Assembly (NCBI GenBank): GCA_019448215.1
Contig: CP080408.1
Coordinates: 868,001 to 932,000, forward strand
Origin: Thalassovita mediterranea
Lineage (GTDB): Bacteria > Pseudomonadota > Alphaproteobacteria > Caulobacterales > Hyphomonadaceae
Length of the DNA: 64,000 nucleotides
Direction: 5' to 3'
Below, in pieces: positions 7,642-16,553 of this stretch (the first letter of the stretch is position 1; every line of letters begins with the position of its first letter). Below the pieces are notes generated by a model, which was not told the origin of the DNA, did no database searches, and saw only the letters and a program-made list of their open reading frames with translations. The position numbers were made by a program, and so were the translations under genes.

Positions 7642-9285
7642 ATGCAGGCCTTTTCCGACCTTCTTGAACGTCTGATCCTGACCGCTTCGCGCAATACGAA
7701 GATCGAGCTGATGGTGAATTATTTTCGCCAGACGCCGAACCCGGCGCGCGGCTGGACGCTGGCGGTGCTGACGGGGGAGCTCGACATTCCCGGCGTCAAA
7801 GGCGGGTCGATCCGCAGGCTGATCGAAGACCGGGTCGATCCCGAGCTGTTTCGCATGTCGTATGACTATGTCGGCGACCTAGCCGAAACCGTCAGCCTGA
7901 TGTGGCCGGGCACGCGCGGCGCGAACCGCATTCCGCCCATCGATGATGTTATCGAGGCGCTGCTCGGCGCGACGCGTGCCGAAGGCGAGCGGCTGGTCGC
8001 TGGCTGGCTGGACATGCTGGAGCCGCCGCAGCGATGGGCCCTCATCAAGATGGTAACCGGCGGGCTGCGGATTGGCGTGTCGGCGCGGCTTGCCAAGGTG
8101 GCGCTGGCCGAGATGGGCGATGTTGAACCGGCCGAGATCGAAGAGATCTGGCATGGCCTCGCCCCGCCCTATGAAAGCCTGTTCGACTGGTTGGACGGCA
8201 ATGCCGAGAAACCGTCACCGGACATCAAGGCCCCGTTCAGGCCGGTCATGCTGGCCCATCCGCTGGTGACCAAGAACAAGCGGGATGACCCGGACGCCAT
8301 CGACCCGGCGATGATCGACCCCGACATCTTTGCCGCCGAATGGAAGTATGACGGCATCCGCGTTCAGGCGGTGTCCGAGCGCGGTGTACGGCGCATGTAT
8401 ACGCGGACCGGCGACGACATCTCCCACACCTTTCCGGACGTACTCGCAGCGATGGATTTCGAGGCGGCCATTGATGGCGAACTTCTTATCCGCGCCCCAA
8501 ATGGCGAGGTTGCCCCCTTCAATGAGCTGCAGCAGCGCCTCAACCGGAAGACGGTGACGAAGAAACAGATGGAGGCGCGCCCGGCCATGATCCGCGCCTA
8601 TGACATACTGGTCGAGGGCGATGAGGATCTAAGGTCGCTGCCTTTCTCTGAGCGCCGCAAACGGCTGGAAGCCTTTGTCGAGAAGTCCGCCAGCGAGCGT
8701 ATCGATATCTCGCCGCTGGTGCCCGTGACGAACCTCGAGGCGCTTGAAGCGGCCCGCAACGAGCCGCCCGCGCCAGAGATTGAAGGGCTGATGCTGAAGC
8801 GCTGGGACAGCGTCTATGAAGCCGGGCGTCCGACGGGCCCATGGTACAAGTGGAAGCGCGACCCGTTCCTGATCGATGCGGTGATGATGTATGCCCAGCG
8901 CGGGCACGGCAGGCGGTCCAGTTTCTATTCCGACTTCACCTTCGGCGTCTGGCGCGAAGGCGAGGACGGCGATGAAATCACGCCGGTCGGCAAGGCCTAT
9001 TTCGGCTTTACCGATGAAGAGCTGAAACAGCTCGACAAGTTCGTTCGCGAGAACACGATCGACAGGTTCGGGCCTGTGCGGTCCGTGACGGCGAACAAGG
9101 AGAAGGGCCTCGTGCTGGAGGTCGCCTTTGAAGGCCTGCAGCGAAGCCCCCGCCACAAGTCGGGCCTTGCCATGCGCTTTCCCCGCATCAATCGTATCCG
9201 CTGGGACAAGCCGAGCGCCGAAGCCGACCGGCTTGAAACGCTTGAAAAAATGCTTCCGGCAGACCCGCTTTTGGATAAAGGCTAG
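7642..9285 (+). CDS. ATP-dependent DNA ligase (cisplatin damage response type)
   Basis: Seals nicks with ATP. An N-terminal DNA-binding region (1-200) is followed by the nucleotidyltransferase core with motif I EWKYDGIR, where Lys235 is the adenylated residue. Then come motif III (FEAAIDGELLI), motif IV (EGLMLKR), motif V (YKWKRDPFLID) and an OB-fold. At 547 residues this is the branch encoded with Lhr and the MBL exonuclease, distinct from NAD-dependent LigA and from multidomain LigD. The nearby ATG at 7631 is out of frame. The next gene begins 5 bases downstream. Confidence 0.93.
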   Translation: MQAFSDLLERLILTASRNTKIELMVNYFRQTPNPARGWTLAVLTGELDIPGVKGGSIRRLIEDRVDPELFRMSYDYVGDLAETVSLMWPGTRGANRIPPIDDVIEALLGATRAEGERLVAGWLDMLEPPQRWALIKMVTGGLRIGVSARLAKVALAEMGDVEPAEIEEIWHGLAPPYESLFDWLDGNAEKPSPDIKAPFRPVMLAHPLVTKNKRDDPDAIDPAMIDPDIFAAEWKYDGIRVQAVSERGVRRMYTRTGDDISHTFPDVLAAMDFEAAIDGELLIRAPNGEVAPFNELQQRLNRKTVTKKQMEARPAMIRAYDILVEGDEDLRSLPFSERRKRLEAFVEKSASERIDISPLVPVTNLEALEAARNEPPAPEIEGLMLKRWDSVYEAGRPTGPWYKWKRDPFLIDAVMMYAQRGHGRRSSFYSDFTFGVWREGEDGDEITPVGKAYFGFTDEELKQLDKFVRENTIDRFGPVRSVTANKEKGLVLEVAFEGLQRSPRHKSGLAMRFPRINRIRWDKPSAEADRLETLEKMLPADPLLDKG

Positions 9286-9289
9286 AGGC

Positions 9290-10042
9290 ATGAGCCGGAA
9301 AGTTGGCATCGCACTCCTGGTCGTCGCCATCGCGCAGTTTCTGGCGCCGATGTTGCCGACCATTGGCATAGGTGAACCGATCGGCACGCGCGGCGATGTA
9401 GCTGTGAGGCCGCCGGAGCTGCCGCCCGGCCCCTTCTTCTCGATCTGGGGCGTCATCTTTCTGGGCTATCTGGTCTTTGCCCTCTCGAGCCTCTGGAAGC
9501 CAGGCTATCTGGAGCACCGGATCGCCATGCCCTTGCTGTTCGCAGGCATCGGCAATGTCGTGTGGATGATAAGCGCCCAGTCGCTTGCCAATCAGTATGT
9601 CGACCTTTTGCTACTGGTCCCGATCCTTGGTTTTAGCTGGCTCTCAGCGCGGCGGCTGCACCGGATGGGCGGCTTCGATGGGACGCTGGCGCGTTTCAAT
9701 GCCTGCGTGCTGACAGGGCTTTTCTCTGGCTGGACTACGGCGGCGCTGTCGATCTCACTCGCCGCAACCTGGAGGGAAGCAGCAGGCATGGCACCCAGTG
9801 ACCATGTGTGGGTTTCGCTCTGGATCGCCCTGCTGAGTGCTGGCCTTCTCGCCTGGGTCTTTGCCAGCCGGATCAGCGCGAGCCTCTTCTATTTCGCAGC
9901 CCTTGGCTGGGGGATTGCCGGTATCGCGGTAAACAACTGGTACCTGACAGACCTGCACTGGCTGAGCGCGGCAGCAGCGCTGTTCGGTCTCTACATCCTT
10001 TGGCGGCGGCTGCGCTACGGTGCGCGGCCAGCCTTCGAATAA
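9290..10042 (+). CDS. TspO/MBR-like polytopic membrane protein
   Basis: A 250-residue hydrophobic protein with about six to seven membrane segments. The stretch PPGPFFSIWGVIFLGY resembles the conserved Pro/Trp segment of the tryptophan-rich sensory (TspO) family, but the whole protein is longer than classical TspO. The ATG follows the ligase stop by 4 bases with AGAGG overlapping the stop, so the two genes are probably cotranscribed. Function is not known from sequence, and family assignment is moderate. Confidence 0.7.
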   Translation: MSRKVGIALLVVAIAQFLAPMLPTIGIGEPIGTRGDVAVRPPELPPGPFFSIWGVIFLGYLVFALSSLWKPGYLEHRIAMPLLFAGIGNVVWMISAQSLANQYVDLLLLVPILGFSWLSARRLHRMGGFDGTLARFNACVLTGLFSGWTTAALSISLAATWREAAGMAPSDHVWVSLWIALLSAGLLAWVFASRISASLFYFAALGWGIAGIAVNNWYLTDLHWLSAAAALFGLYILWRRLRYGARPAFE

Positions 10043-10045
10043 GGC

Positions 10046-13000
10046 CTAGCTTTTCGCCTCAGCGATGCGAGCGTTCAGGCTTTCGATGAGCTGGGGTGAG
10101 ACATTGCCCGTCTCGTTCAGACCATTCTCACGCTCATAGTTTCGGATCGCGGCCTGCGTGCCTCCACCGAGGAGACCGTCAGCCGGGCCCGGCTCATGCC
10201 CGAGCGCGGCGAGCGCGTTCTGGACGGCGGCAATCTGTTGCGGCGTCGCGGCGTCTTGTGAGCCCTGCTGCGGGAAGATGCCGTTTGCGGCGCGGTTCGG
10301 ACGGGTCGGCGTCCATCCAGCGGCTCGCGCGCGGATCTGTGCGGCCTGCTCCTGACCAACAGCATTTGTCAGTTCGGCGACTTTTGGCGGAGCTTCGCTG
10401 TCACCCTGATTGGCCGCAACAGCATACCAGTAGAGCGCTTCAGCCGGGTTTTCGCTGACACCGAGGCCAAGCTCGTGAAGGACGGCGAGATTGTACTGGC
10501 CGTCGGTTACGCCGAACTCGGCTGCCTTGCGGAACCACTCCGCGGCGCCTGCATAGGTCTGCGGACCGCCTTCGCCTTCGGCGTAATAGACGGCGAGGTC
10601 GTACATGGCTTTGACATTGCCGCCAGCTGCGCCGCGCTCGGTCCATTCGCGGGCCTTTTCGAGGTCGCGCGGGACGCCGAGGCCGGACTCGTGGAGCTTT
10701 GCCAGACGATATTGAGCGACGGCAAGGCCCTGCTCTGCCGCGCGGCGGATCATCGATGGTCCTGAGGTATAGTCACCTGCTTCGAGCTGGCGCTCACCAA
10801 GCTGATATTGCGCAATCGCATCACCGCCCGCGGCGGCCTGTTCAAGCGACTGGCCAGCCGGGATTAGGTCGACCTCTGCCAGAGTTGGCCGGGGGTTTTC
10901 TACAGCGGGCGTAGCGGTCGGCGTTTCATCTGGATCGCGAACACCTGCGAGGCTCACTTCAGCTTCTTCAGGCGCCGCGTCTTCTACGGGTAGCGTGTCC
11001 TGAAGTTCAGCGGACGATGCGGCCGGTTGCATTGAATTGACGGTTTCGGAAGGTGTGTCGCTGGCGGCAGTCTCTGAGGCCTCTGTGCTGTTCTCGACCG
11101 TATCGGGTTGGACTGGCGTGTCTGCTTCAGCAACTTCAGATGGCTGACCGGCATTTACCGGAACCGCAACATCCGAGCGGGTGGCGATCTGCGGACGATC
11201 GTTGGCGGACAGCATGTCCTTGCCGAAGTAGAACCCAGCGGCAACGGCTACGAGTGCGGCAGCCGCGACAGCAGGAATGAGCGGGAACTTGCCGGACTTC
11301 TCTTCACGCGGTTCGGCTTTCTTGCGTCCACGCTTCGAAGCAGAAGCTTTCTGAGGGGGCGCCTCATTGGCGTCGAGTGCGGCCTGACGCGCACGGCTGA
11401 GATAATCATTGCCGCCGCGGCTGCGCGTCGCTGTCTGCGGCGCGCCCCAGTCGAGATCGCTGGACGTGTCCTCATAGACAGCGTCATCGCCCGTGAAGGG
11501 CTCATCGTCTGCAGTGTCGAAGTCGTCGAACTCAGCGAAGGGGTCGCTTGATGCCGGCTCGTCATGAAGATCGGTTTCATAGTCGAAGCTATCGTGGCTC
11601 GCGACAGGTGGCGGGGCTGCGCGATCATCTTCGTCGAAGTCGAAACGCTCATCGAAAGATGGCTCTTTCGCTGGCTGGCGACGGGCGGCTGGCGGCGGAG
11701 CGACAGCTTCTTCCTGCTCTTCATCCTCATTGGACATGAAGGTCGCGAAGTAGTCATCGTCTGCGGTTTTGCGCGGCGCATCAGCCTTGCGTGCAGCTTT
11801 CGAACGCGGTGCCGCTGCATCCTCAAAGGCTTCAAGCCGGGCAGCAAGCGAAGCGATTGCCTTCTGAACAGGTGACAGCGAACTGGTCGACCGCTCCTGG
11901 ATCTCTTCCATCCGGTCGGAGACACCGCTGAGCGCGTCGGAGAGGCGCTTCTGCTGCTCGTTACGCTCCGTTTCGATGCTCTGCTCGAGGTCACGCAGCG
12001 AGCGTTCCTGGCGGGCCTGAAGGCGTTGGGAAACGCTGGAAACCTGTTCGCCAACCTGCTCGATCGCCTTTGCGCTGCGCTTCTCGCTTTCGTCGACGCG
12101 CGCTTCGAACTGTTCGGCCATCTGCTTCAATTCGGCGCTGAACTTCTCAAGCATGGCATCGCCCTGCCCGCCGGCGTTGCCGAGCTGGAGCGTCACCTCA
12201 TGCGAAAGCGCGTGCATGTCCGCACGGACTGCTTCGATCTGGGCGGCGTAGTCTCGGTCCTCGACCTGCTGGATACGTTTGCCGAGATGGTCGGAAATCT
12301 GGCGCACAGCTTTCTGGACCGCAGCAATCTTTTCGGGCGCTACTGCGTTACGCGCGGCAGTGTCGACCTGACCGCGCAGCGCGGCAAGTTCGCTGAGAGC
12401 CTTGTCGTGATTGGCTTCCATACGCTCACGCAGGTCCGCAAACGCTTTCGGGGATACGGCATCTTTGGCCTCGAAGCGCTGGCGCAGCGTTTCGAGGGCG
12501 GCTTGCGATGCGTTCCAGTTGGTCTCGACACGCTTGGCGAGGTCATCAACAGACGTCCGCGACGTGCGGCCTGAAGACTCCATGTCCTGGCGGAGCGTCG
12601 CGATGGCAGCGAGCGCGTTGGAATCCTTGCGGTCGACGGCGTCGGCGAGGTTGGAGAGCGAGTCCTTCAGCGCATCGATCTGTTCCGGGCGCGCCGAACG
12701 TGTGGCGGCGGCGTCGATTTCGCTGGCGAGCTTCTGGCGTGTGCTTTCAATGGACGCGCGAAGTTCTTCGGAAAGGCCTTCGAAGCGGCTTTCGAACTGT
12801 CTGCGAAGCGCCATTGCGGTATCTGGTAGCGCCGTATCAGCGAGCGCGCTGACGCGCTCACTCAGAGCACCGAACGTCTTGTCGACCTTGTCGAGAGCTT
12901 CATTGGTCTGGGCTTCGGCCCTGTCGAGACGGGCCTGCAGCGCCTCCACCAGGCTTTCCATCGACGTCAGCGATTTACTGGTCGTGGTCTCGACTGTGTC

Positions 13001-13807
13001 GAGACGGGTGGTGACGTCATCAAGGCGTGCAAGACGCTGGGCAACATTGGTTTCAAGGTCGCTGAAGCGTCCGGACAGGTGCTTCGTTGCGCCTTCGGTG
13101 CGAAGCTCAGCCTGCTCGATCTTTTTTGCGAGGCGGTTCGCAGCTTCGTCCAGTGTCTTGTCGATACGGCCTTCAACGTTTGATACGCGTCCGCCAAGCT
13201 CTTCAAGGCCGGTTTCCACGCGCCTGCGCATATCCGCCGAATTATCTTTCTGGCGGGAGCTTTCCTCATGGATATGAGAAGCGAGTTTGCCGAGCGCGCG
13301 CTCAAGCGACTTCAGCGCTTTCACATCACGGCGGCCATCGCCGCCATGCTCGAGCGATTCCAGTTTCGAGCGCAGGGCGTCATGGGTCGAGCGGATATCC
13401 TCGATCACTGTCTCGTAATTGTTCGAAAGGCCATCGGTGCGGCGTTGCGCATCTTCGAGGCGTTCGGTGAGGCTCATGATCGAGCGGTCGATGCCGCTGA
13501 GCGCTACGGCGGAGCGCGCTTCGACGGCTTCAAGCCGGCCGAGCAGATCGCGGACGAGGCCTGCAGAGCCCGCCCCCGGATAGTCGCCGCCGCCATCGCC
13601 GCCGCCTGCTGCGAGGCGCGGCGCATCGCCCGAGCGTGTGCTCGCGCCCGAACCGCCAACGGTGCCACCGGGGCCGTCGGTCTCCATCTTGAGCATACGG
13701 TTAATGTATTCGCCGATGGTCAGGCCCTCTTCACGGGCCGCTTCCCGTGCGGCTTCGCGCGCGCGCTCGTCGCTCCCCTTCACGCTCCAGGGCCCGTAGT
13801 TTGACAT
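10046..13807 (-). CDS. podJ: PodJ-like polar localisation protein (coiled coil, TM, Sel1 repeats, peptidoglycan-binding)
   Basis: Large bitopic scaffold resembling Caulobacter PodJ, which organises one cell pole. The N-terminal signature SNYGPWSVKGSDERAREAAR is typical. Residues 60-620 are a long coiled coil, 620-830 are acidic and disordered, and one transmembrane helix lies at about 840-862. The periplasmic part has several Sel1/TPR-like repeats (AEQGLAVAQYRLAKLHESG) and a C-terminal PG_binding_1 domain ending near 1250. ATG13807 is chosen over upstream in-frame codons because GAGGAG precedes it and the family signature starts there; length is then 1253 residues. A CtrA-type box lies about 90 bases upstream. 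The podJ symbol rests on architecture. Confidence 0.82.
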   Translation of the reverse strand: MSNYGPWSVKGSDERAREAAREAAREEGLTIGEYINRMLKMETDGPGGTVGGSGASTRSGDAPRLAAGGGDGGGDYPGAGSAGLVRDLLGRLEAVEARSAVALSGIDRSIMSLTERLEDAQRRTDGLSNNYETVIEDIRSTHDALRSKLESLEHGGDGRRDVKALKSLERALGKLASHIHEESSRQKDNSADMRRRVETGLEELGGRVSNVEGRIDKTLDEAANRLAKKIEQAELRTEGATKHLSGRFSDLETNVAQRLARLDDVTTRLDTVETTTSKSLTSMESLVEALQARLDRAEAQTNEALDKVDKTFGALSERVSALADTALPDTAMALRRQFESRFEGLSEELRASIESTRQKLASEIDAAATRSARPEQIDALKDSLSNLADAVDRKDSNALAAIATLRQDMESSGRTSRTSVDDLAKRVETNWNASQAALETLRQRFEAKDAVSPKAFADLRERMEANHDKALSELAALRGQVDTAARNAVAPEKIAAVQKAVRQISDHLGKRIQQVEDRDYAAQIEAVRADMHALSHEVTLQLGNAGGQGDAMLEKFSAELKQMAEQFEARVDESEKRSAKAIEQVGEQVSSVSQRLQARQERSLRDLEQSIETERNEQQKRLSDALSGVSDRMEEIQERSTSSLSPVQKAIASLAARLEAFEDAAAPRSKAARKADAPRKTADDDYFATFMSNEDEEQEEAVAPPPAARRQPAKEPSFDERFDFDEDDRAAPPPVASHDSFDYETDLHDEPASSDPFAEFDDFDTADDEPFTGDDAVYEDTSSDLDWGAPQTATRSRGGNDYLSRARQAALDANEAPPQKASASKRGRKKAEPREEKSGKFPLIPAVAAAALVAVAAGFYFGKDMLSANDRPQIATRSDVAVPVNAGQPSEVAEADTPVQPDTVENSTEASETAASDTPSETVNSMQPAASSAELQDTLPVEDAAPEEAEVSLAGVRDPDETPTATPAVENPRPTLAEVDLIPAGQSLEQAAAGGDAIAQYQLGERQLEAGDYTSGPSMIRRAAEQGLAVAQYRLAKLHESGLGVPRDLEKAREWTERGAAGGNVKAMYDLAVYYAEGEGGPQTYAGAAEWFRKAAEFGVTDGQYNLAVLHELGLGVSENPAEALYWYAVAANQGDSEAPPKVAELTNAVGQEQAAQIRARAAGWTPTRPNRAANGIFPQQGSQDAATPQQIAAVQNALAALGHEPGPADGLLGGGTQAAIRNYERENGLNETGNVSPQLIESLNARIAEAKS

Positions 13808-13893
13808 ACGCGAACTCCTCAATTCCGGGGCAGCACTTCTGCAGAAAGCGCATGCCGGATCACCGCATTGATCCACCGATGCCGAGGTTCGTC

Positions 13894-13908
13894 TTAAAAG
13901 GTCGTTAA
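13894..13908 (-). promoter_or_regulatory. CtrA-type box (TTAA-N7-TTAA) upstream of podJ
   Basis: TTAA at 13894-13897 and TTAA at 13905-13908 are separated by exactly 7 bases, the full CtrA consensus spacing in Caulobacterales. It sits 87 bases upstream of the podJ start and also about 125 bases upstream of the divergent merR gene. CtrA control is inference. Confidence 0.5.
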
Positions 13909-13996
13909 AATGGTAAACAGAATGGCCAGATCGATTCAGACATCAGCAGCTGACGCTGCGGAGGGGCTTTACTCTGACGCAAAGGTAAGGCTAACG

Positions 13997-14012
13997 TTGA
14001 CGTATACGTAAA
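13997..14012 (+). promoter_or_regulatory. MerR/LiuR-type operator, site 1 (upstream of merR)
   Basis: TTGACGTATACGTAAA fits the palindrome TTnACGT-nn-ACGTnAA. It lies 22 bases before the MerR start codon and shares 14 of 16 bases with the site at 16497. It probably mediates autoregulation by the adjacent MerR protein. Confidence 0.7.
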
Positions 14013-14033
14013 TAACAAAATCAGGAGGAAGTC

Positions 14034-14513
14034 ATGCCAGACACAGCTACATCCCTTTCGATCTCCGAAAGCCGGACCTACTCGATTTCTGAGCTCGCAC
14101 GCGAGTTCGGCATCACGCCGCGCGCGCTGCGCTTCTATGAGGACAAGGACATGCTGCACCCTGCCCGGGACGGCATGACCCGCGTCTACTCCCACCGCGA
14201 CCGCGCCCGCGTCACGATCATCGTTCGGATGAAGCGCCTCGGCCTGCCGCTAGCTGACATCCGCGAAATCCTCGACCTGTACGGCCTTGGCGACAATGAG
14301 CGCGCCCAGAAGCGCAAGACGCTCGAGAAGTTCCGCAACCAGGTCAAGGAATTCGAAAACCAGCGCGAAGACATCGAGATCGCTCTCGGCGAACTCCAGA
14401 AGGGTATCGACTGGCTCGAGAACGATCTTGCCAAGATCGGCCCGGCCAATGACCAGGCCCGCAATGTTGCGGCATATGATGCCGTCGCCCGCAAACAGCT
14501 GGACGACGCGTAA
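14034..14513 (+). CDS. MerR-family regulator of fatty-acid/branched-chain catabolism (LiuR-like)
   Basis: A 159-residue dimeric regulator. The N-terminal winged helix-turn-helix (YSISELAREFGITPRALRFY, about 15-35) is followed by the MerR wing and an antiparallel coiled coil (residues 85-130). No metal-binding cysteines are present. MerR proteins of the LiuR group control leucine and fatty-acid degradation in Proteobacteria; its position at the head of a beta-oxidation operon and the two ACGT-type operators agree with that. The ribosome site AGGAGG lies 5 bases before the ATG. The effector is probably an acyl-CoA (inference). Confidence 0.88.
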   Translation: MPDTATSLSISESRTYSISELAREFGITPRALRFYEDKDMLHPARDGMTRVYSHRDRARVTIIVRMKRLGLPLADIREILDLYGLGDNERAQKRKTLEKFRNQVKEFENQREDIEIALGELQKGIDWLENDLAKIGPANDQARNVAAYDAVARKQLDDA

Positions 14514-14544
14514 GCCACGCGTAAAATCCGCGTAGAACCAAGGT

Positions 14545-14573
14545 AACCGGCCCGTCTTCGCGATGGGCCGGTT
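14545..14573. other. Stem-loop between merR and the first acyl-CoA dehydrogenase
   Basis: AACCGGCCC (14545-14553) pairs perfectly with GGGCCGGTT (14565-14573). No T-run follows, so it may be an attenuator or processing site, not a strong terminator. Confidence 0.5.
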
Positions 14574-14608
14574 GCATTGCAATTTCAGACTGAAGAGAGC
14601 TTTCACGA

Positions 14609-16390
14609 ATGCCACGCTATGACGCGCCGATCCGGGACATGAAATTCATCTTCCACGATGTGCTGGCCCTGCAGAACTATTCCAACCTCGATGGCTTTGC
14701 TGATGCGACCCCGGACATTGTCGATCAGATCCTGGAAACGAGCGGCAAGTTCGCAAGTGAAGTCCTCTTCCCGCTGAACAGCGTTGGCGACAAGCAAGGC
14801 TGCAAGCGCGCCGAAGACGCTTCCGTGAAGACGCCAGACGGCTTTCCGGACGCCTATAAGCAATTCGTCGAAAATGGCTGGCCGCTCCTGTCGAAGACGC
14901 CGGAGATGGGCGGACAGGGCCTTCCTCATGCGCTGTCCATCGCCGTCAGCGAGATGATGTCTGCCGCCAATATGGCGTTTGCCATGTATCCGGGCCTGAC
15001 CTCTGGCGCCTATGAGGCGCTTATGGCTGGCGGCTCTGACGAGCAGAAGCAGACCTATGGCCCAAAAATGGCGACCGGCGAGTGGGCCGGCACCATGAAC
15101 CTGACGGAGCCGCAATGCGGCACCGATCTTGGCCTCATCAAGACGAAAGCCGTGCCGCAGGGCGACGGCTCCTACAAGCTGTCTGGCCAGAAAATCTGGA
15201 TTTCAGGCGGTGAGCAGGACCTCACCGAGAACATCGTCCACCTCGTGCTCGCCCGCATCGAAGGCGCGCCAGAGGGCATCAAGGGTATCTCGCTCTTCGT
15301 CGTGCCGAAATACTTCGTCAATGAGGACGGATCGCTGGGTGAGCGCAACAAGGTCTCCTGCGGCGGCCTTGAAGAGAAGATGGGCATTCACGGCAATGCC
15401 ACCTGCGTGATGAACTATGACGAGGCGACCGGCTGGCTGGTCGGCGACGAGCATAAAGGCATGCGCACCATGTTCATCATGATGAACGAAGCACGCCTTG
15501 GCGTCGGTATGCAGGGCCTCGCCCAGGCAGAGGTCGCCTATCAGAACGCCGCTGACTTTGCCCGCGAGCGCCTGCAGAGCCGTGCGCTCTCCGGCCCGAA
15601 AGCGCCGGAGAAGCCTGCCGACCCGATCATCGTGCACCCGGATGTGCGCCGGATGCTGATGGACACGCGCGCCTTTATCGAAGGCGCCCGCATGTTCAGC
15701 TACTGGACGGCGTTGCACGGCGACCTTCTGCACAAATCACCTGACGAGAAAGTGCGCGAGAAGGCAGGCGACTATATGGCGCTGATGACGCCAGTGGTGA
15801 AAGCCTTCCTGACCGATCGCGGCCTCAAGGCCTGCAATGACGCGCTGCAGCTACATGGCGGCACCGGCTTCACCAAGGACCAGGGCGTCGAGCAGTATGT
15901 TCGCGATGTGCGCATCGCCCTCATCTATGAGGGCACGAACGGTATTCAGGCGCTCGATCTCGTCGGCCGGAAGCTGGCGGCCAATGGCGGACGCGCTGTC
16001 TTTACTTTCTTCGCAGAGCTCGACGACTTCATTGCCGAAAATGAGGGCGATGGGGAGCTGAAGCCGTTCATCGACGCCCTCAGCGCTGCCAAGGGTGAGC
16101 TTCAGGAAGCGACCAGCTGGCTGATGCAGAACGGCATGAGCGACTTCAACAATGCCGGTGCCGCCTCCATGGATTATCTGGAGCTGTTCGGCCTGACGGC
16201 GCTTGGCTATATGTGGGCCAAGATGGCGAAGACCGCAATCGCAAAGCGCGGCAGCGACCCGTTCTATGACGACAAGCTCGTCACAGGACGGTATTATATC
16301 AGCCGTATCCTCCCAGAGACGTCGGCCCACCTGGCCAAGCTGAAAACCGGCGCAGAGCCCCTTATGGCGCTCGCGGCTGACCGGTTCTGA
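14609..16390 (+). CDS. Acyl-CoA dehydrogenase, long form (about 600 residues)
   Basis: FAD-dependent first step of beta-oxidation, passing electrons to ETF. At 593 residues it belongs to the group with an extra C-terminal domain. The FAD/substrate stretch MNLTEPQCGTDLG is at about 150-165 and YEGTNGIQALDLVGRKL carries the catalytic-Glu-type motif at about 440. It is second in the merR-led operon; the gap of about 95 bases holds a stem-loop. Chain-length preference cannot be read. Confidence 0.92.
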   Translation: MPRYDAPIRDMKFIFHDVLALQNYSNLDGFADATPDIVDQILETSGKFASEVLFPLNSVGDKQGCKRAEDASVKTPDGFPDAYKQFVENGWPLLSKTPEMGGQGLPHALSIAVSEMMSAANMAFAMYPGLTSGAYEALMAGGSDEQKQTYGPKMATGEWAGTMNLTEPQCGTDLGLIKTKAVPQGDGSYKLSGQKIWISGGEQDLTENIVHLVLARIEGAPEGIKGISLFVVPKYFVNEDGSLGERNKVSCGGLEEKMGIHGNATCVMNYDEATGWLVGDEHKGMRTMFIMMNEARLGVGMQGLAQAEVAYQNAADFARERLQSRALSGPKAPEKPADPIIVHPDVRRMLMDTRAFIEGARMFSYWTALHGDLLHKSPDEKVREKAGDYMALMTPVVKAFLTDRGLKACNDALQLHGGTGFTKDQGVEQYVRDVRIALIYEGTNGIQALDLVGRKLAANGGRAVFTFFAELDDFIAENEGDGELKPFIDALSAAKGELQEATSWLMQNGMSDFNNAGAASMDYLELFGLTALGYMWAKMAKTAIAKRGSDPFYDDKLVTGRYYISRILPETSAHLAKLKTGAEPLMALAADRF

Positions 16391-16394
16391 TTTT

Positions 16395-16432
16395 CAGCCC
16401 CGAAGCCCGTCACCAAACGGGTTTCGGGGCTG
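16395..16432. other. Long stem-loop between the two acyl-CoA dehydrogenase genes
   Basis: CAGCCCCGAA pairs with TTCGGGGCTG, and inside it CCCGT pairs with ACGGG around CACCAA. No T-run follows on either strand. It lies 65 bases before the second MerR-type operator and may separate the upstream transcript from a second promoter. Confidence 0.55.
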
Positions 16433-16496
16433 CTAAAACTAGCGCGGCCTGACGCGGCGTGAGGACTCGTCCCGCAAGAGGACGGGCCTTATAAGA

Positions 16497-16512
16497 TTGA
16501 CGTGAACGTAAA
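16497..16512 (+). promoter_or_regulatory. MerR/LiuR-type operator, site 2 (upstream of second acyl-CoA dehydrogenase)
   Basis: TTGACGTGAACGTAAA shares 14 of 16 bases with the site at 13997. It is 41 bases before the ATG at 16554 and follows the sequence TATAAG. This indicates a second, separately controlled promoter inside the operon. Confidence 0.7.
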
Positions 16513-16553
16513 CGACAACTTGTCGATGCAGACGCGATAAGAGGGAGATATCG

